This document shows, piece after piece, positions 25,852-27,714 of a stretch of DNA of 27,714 nt; the stretch's first letter is position 1; every line of letters starts with the position of its first letter. The stretch covers positions 1 to 27,714 of the forward strand of contig JBFLYN010000040.1 in NCBI GenBank assembly GCA_040756655.1, read 5' to 3'. This DNA is from JBFLYN01 sp040756655. GTDB taxonomy: Bacteria; Bacillota; Sulfobacillia; UBA8153. The notes under the pieces are model-generated. The model did not search any database. It was given only the letters and a program-made list of their open reading frames with translations, and was not told where the DNA came from. The position numbers and the translations under genes were made by a program.

Positions 25852-26618
25852 TTAGCCATGGCTGGCTCCAGCCAGGCGTTGTTCCGTAAGGCTGAGAAGC
25901 CGGGGGCCCAGGTCCCTGAGGATGTCCGGCGCCGGTGCCGGCCCGTAGGGATGTCTTGCACTTTCGGCAGCAGAGAACAGGTGGGAAAATACCACTGGAT
26001 CCAGGTGCTGCCGGCACCAGCGGCAGGCCCGGGTCTTGGATGCGGGTTTTCGGTATTCATGGTAGTAGATGGTCCGGGCGCACCAGTGGACCAGCGCATA
26101 CCAAAAGCCGGCTTCCCAGTGTTGGGCTTTGTCGACCTGGTCTTGAAACTGCCGACTGCCCGCCACTGCTCTTGTAGTAGCTCGGGTTCGCCGGGGGAGT
26201 ATACCACGGCCGCCGTGCCCAGCAGCCTCAACCCGCAGGCGCTCATGACCTTCAGGTCCATGAGGCTGTTTTGGAAAGTGGATAGCTTTTGCCAGCCCTG
26301 GCGCCCGGTGCCGATGTAACAGCCGGTAAACGAAAGCCCGGGATGGGCCAGGACATGCTTGGGATAGGTGGTGCCCTCGAGCTGGTAAAGCAACAGCTCT
26401 TCTTGGGCCCGGTAGGCATCGTGGAGCACGAACAACTCCTCGATGTCCTGGTCGGACAGGTCGGTGTGGGTAAGGATCACGTAGTCCAGGTCGCCCCGGT
26501 GGGGGGCGAAATTCCCCAGCACGTAGGAGCCGTGGATCAGGATCTCGTAAAGGTTGGGGCCGAGGATGGCCCACAGATCCTCTTTGAAGTGTCCAAAGGT
26601 CTGGCGCGCCAGGTCCAT
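25852..26618 (-). pseudogene. Nucleotidyltransferase gene with a frameshift (AadA/DUF4111-like)
   Basis: Starting at ATG 26618 (minus) with GGGGAGG seven bases upstream, the protein shows the polymerase-beta nucleotidyltransferase core HGSYVLGNFAPHRGDLDYV (residues 29-47). Its G-S-x(11)-D-x-D pattern binds metal and nucleotide. A helical part follows with LVLHDAYRAQEELLLYQLEG-like content. Near 26145-26165 the family-like sequence moves into another frame, continuing QFQDQVDKAQHWEAGFWYAL, then VHWCARTIYYHEYRKPASKT, to a stop at 25852. The total of about 255 residues matches aminoglycoside adenylyltransferase-like proteins. A single-base lesion in the sequence or in the gene would explain it, so an active enzyme in close relatives is likely. 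I cannot tell an antibiotic target from another substrate. Confidence 0.75.
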
Positions 26619-26729
26619 GCCGTGTCCTCCCCGGCGATTCTTCCCAGCGACCCAGTTCCTCGCCGCCTGCCCGGGTTCCTCCCATCCACCCGGCCGCCAG
26701 TCTCAACCAAGGGCCCGGGTCGACCCGGC

Positions 26730-27430
26730 TCAGTGCATGCCCAGGGTTCCCTGGTCGCGGACCCGCGCTTCCACGCGGTGAAAGACCTGCTTCCCCCAGG
26801 CAGTGAACAACACCATGGACACCAGGATGATGGCCACGGACATGGAGATGGGGACCAGGGGGACGGGTCCCCAGCACCAGGGCGCGCATGGCGTCCAGGG
26901 CGTAGGTGACCGGCAGGGCCAGGCTGATGGCCAGCAGCGCCCGGGGGAGCACGGTAACGGGATTCAGGTATCCAGAAAGGATCTGCAGGGCATAGCTGCC
27001 CACATCCGTAAGGGTGTTGGCCTCCCGCATGTAGAGGACCACCCCAGCGTAGGCCATGCCGAACCCGTAGAGGGCCACGATGGTGGGGAGGAGCAGGAGC
27101 AGGGCCAGCCACAGGGCCGGGCCCAGCCGGAAGCCAAAGAACAAATACGCGGCGAAAAGGACCCCGGCGGTGGTCAGGGCGTTTGGCAGTATGCTCACCG
27201 TGCTCCTGCCGATGAGCAGGAGCACCCGGGAGTTGGGGGTTATCCACAGCGCTTCTAGGGTTCCCTGGTCCATGTCTTGCTTGAGCGACCAGCCCATGCC
27301 CCAGAACACGGCGCCGATGTAGGCGCCCACCATGCCGCCCAAGAGGACAAAGGCTATGAAGTCACTGGTGCCCGTGTGGGCGGAAAAGCCCAATGCGGCA
27401 CTGCCGGCGCCGAAGCTCTGGCCCAGGCAG
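26730..27430 (-). pseudogene. ABC-2 type permease, 5'-truncated and frameshifted
   Basis: On the minus strand about 230 residues of an ABC-2 permease are visible: FIAFVLLGGMVGAYIGAVFW, the cytoplasmic DQGTLEALWITPNSRVLLLI, then VLFAAYLFFGF, ALLLLLPTIVALYGFGMAYA and SGYLNPVTVLP. Near 26858-26870, in a run of G, the frame changes, and the natural C-terminus continues VPISMSVAIILVSMVLFTAW then KQVFHRVEARVRDQG, ending TGA at 26730. At the 5' end the GC-rich coding sequence stops sharply at about 27430 where an AT-rich segment begins, and no start or first membrane helix is found. So the gene has lost its beginning, probably by insertion or rearrangement. Its ATPase partner is not in the window. 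Confidence 0.8.
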
Positions 27431-27625
27431 GCAGCAGTTTTTTTATGACATATTTCTCTCTACAAATACTGGTTGAATAACAGGGTAAAAAAACGCAAAA
27501 CTTTTTCTCCGCTTTTCATTATATAAAAGAGGCTTAGGCCGATTGTATAACCGGCATTGCGCACTCTTAGACGCATTGTCCGGGTGAAGGTCAAGTCTCA
27601 GAGTGTCTGTAAAAAGCGGTCTGGG
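27431..27625. mobile_element. AT-rich foreign segment, probable end of a mobile element
   Basis: From about 27430 to 27545 the base composition changes abruptly to AT-rich, with runs such as GTTTTTTTATGACATATTTC and CATTATATAAAAGAGGC, unlike the rest of the window. It truncates the ABC-2 permease. It is followed by the end of a minus-strand reading frame at 27626. This arrangement is what the non-coding end of an insertion sequence would look like, but the other end lies outside the window and terminal repeats cannot be checked. Confidence 0.45.
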
Positions 27626-27714
27626 TCATGCGGTGGCGACATCCTTTCTCGTTGACTCAGCCAATCGCCGTTCAGCCTGCCGCTGTCGTTCCCGGGCCTC
27701 GATGTAGCGCTCCA
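27626..27714 (-). CDS. C-terminal end of an unidentified reading frame, cut by the window edge
   Basis: The last 28 codons before a TGA at 27628-27626 read ERYIEARERQRQAERRLAES then TRKDVATA. The stretch is strongly basic and helical, as at the ends of many transposases. Too short to assign a family. Its position beside an AT-rich segment that interrupts another gene makes a transposase plausible. Confidence 0.4.
   Translation of the reverse strand, partial: ERYIEARERQRQAERRLAESTRKDVATA

Noticed and set aside
25852..27393. A 513-codon open frame on the minus strand spanning the permease and nucleotidyltransferase genes
   Set aside because: It is a composite. It starts in the true permease frame, runs through an out-of-frame middle and ends in the second frame of the nucleotidyltransferase. 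It is not a fusion protein.
1..27714. CRISPR arrays, tRNA or rRNA genes
   Set aside because: No regularly spaced repeats, cloverleaf-like segments or rRNA signature sequences were seen on reading through.

Overview
This is a GC-rich bacterial chromosome window. Strong AGGAGG-type ribosome binding sites, frequent GTG and TTG starts, and the gene content (TldD/TldE, MurJ, an XPB-type helicase, acetoacetyl-CoA synthetase, family 5 peptide transporter) suggest a GC-rich, possibly thermophilic, Bacillota lineage. There is no rRNA or other marker gene, so this is inference. No tRNA, rRNA, CRISPR array or complete insertion sequence was seen.

Layout. 1-2144: two decayed amidohydrolase genes, the second with seven frameshifts and a stop. 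2200-4877: intact tldD-tldE metalloprotease pair. 4967-5462: decayed secreted protein (minus strand). 5775-10247: five-gene operon with a peptide-type substrate-binding lipoprotein, two permeases and two unknown membrane proteins, but no ATPase. 10368-11381: remnants on the minus strand, namely the tail of an acyl-CoA dehydrogenase and a second decayed copy of the secreted protein. 11741-14274 (minus): RidA-family protein and acetoacetyl-CoA synthetase. 14275-15036: no gene. 15037-16742: ABC exporter ATPase and permease. 16739-17040 (minus): nitrilase remnant. 17149-18708 (minus): MurJ lipid II flippase. 19007-19393 (minus): VOC/glyoxalase protein. 19604-23294: XPB-type helicase overlapping a large helicase-associated protein. 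23660-25006: creatininase-family hydrolase and a divergent PlsY-type acyltransferase. 25130-25705 (minus): nitroreductase. 25852-27430 (minus): frameshifted nucleotidyltransferase and a truncated, frameshifted ABC-2 permease. 27430-27714: an abrupt AT-rich segment leading to the end of an unidentified reading frame, probably a mobile element.

The window mixes intact, well-spaced operons with an unusual density of pseudogenes, at least seven. Lesions cluster in particular genes while neighbours of similar length are clean, which argues for real gene decay rather than uniform sequencing error. The most distinctive functional unit is the XPB helicase plus its overlapping partner, which resembles the mycobacterial Rv0861c/Rv0862c pair. 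The most distinctive structural feature is a pair of decayed paralogous secreted-protein genes flanking the peptide transporter operon. I found no clearly novel multi-gene system. The XPB pair and the ATPase-less transporter with its two unknown membrane partners are the best candidates for follow-up.
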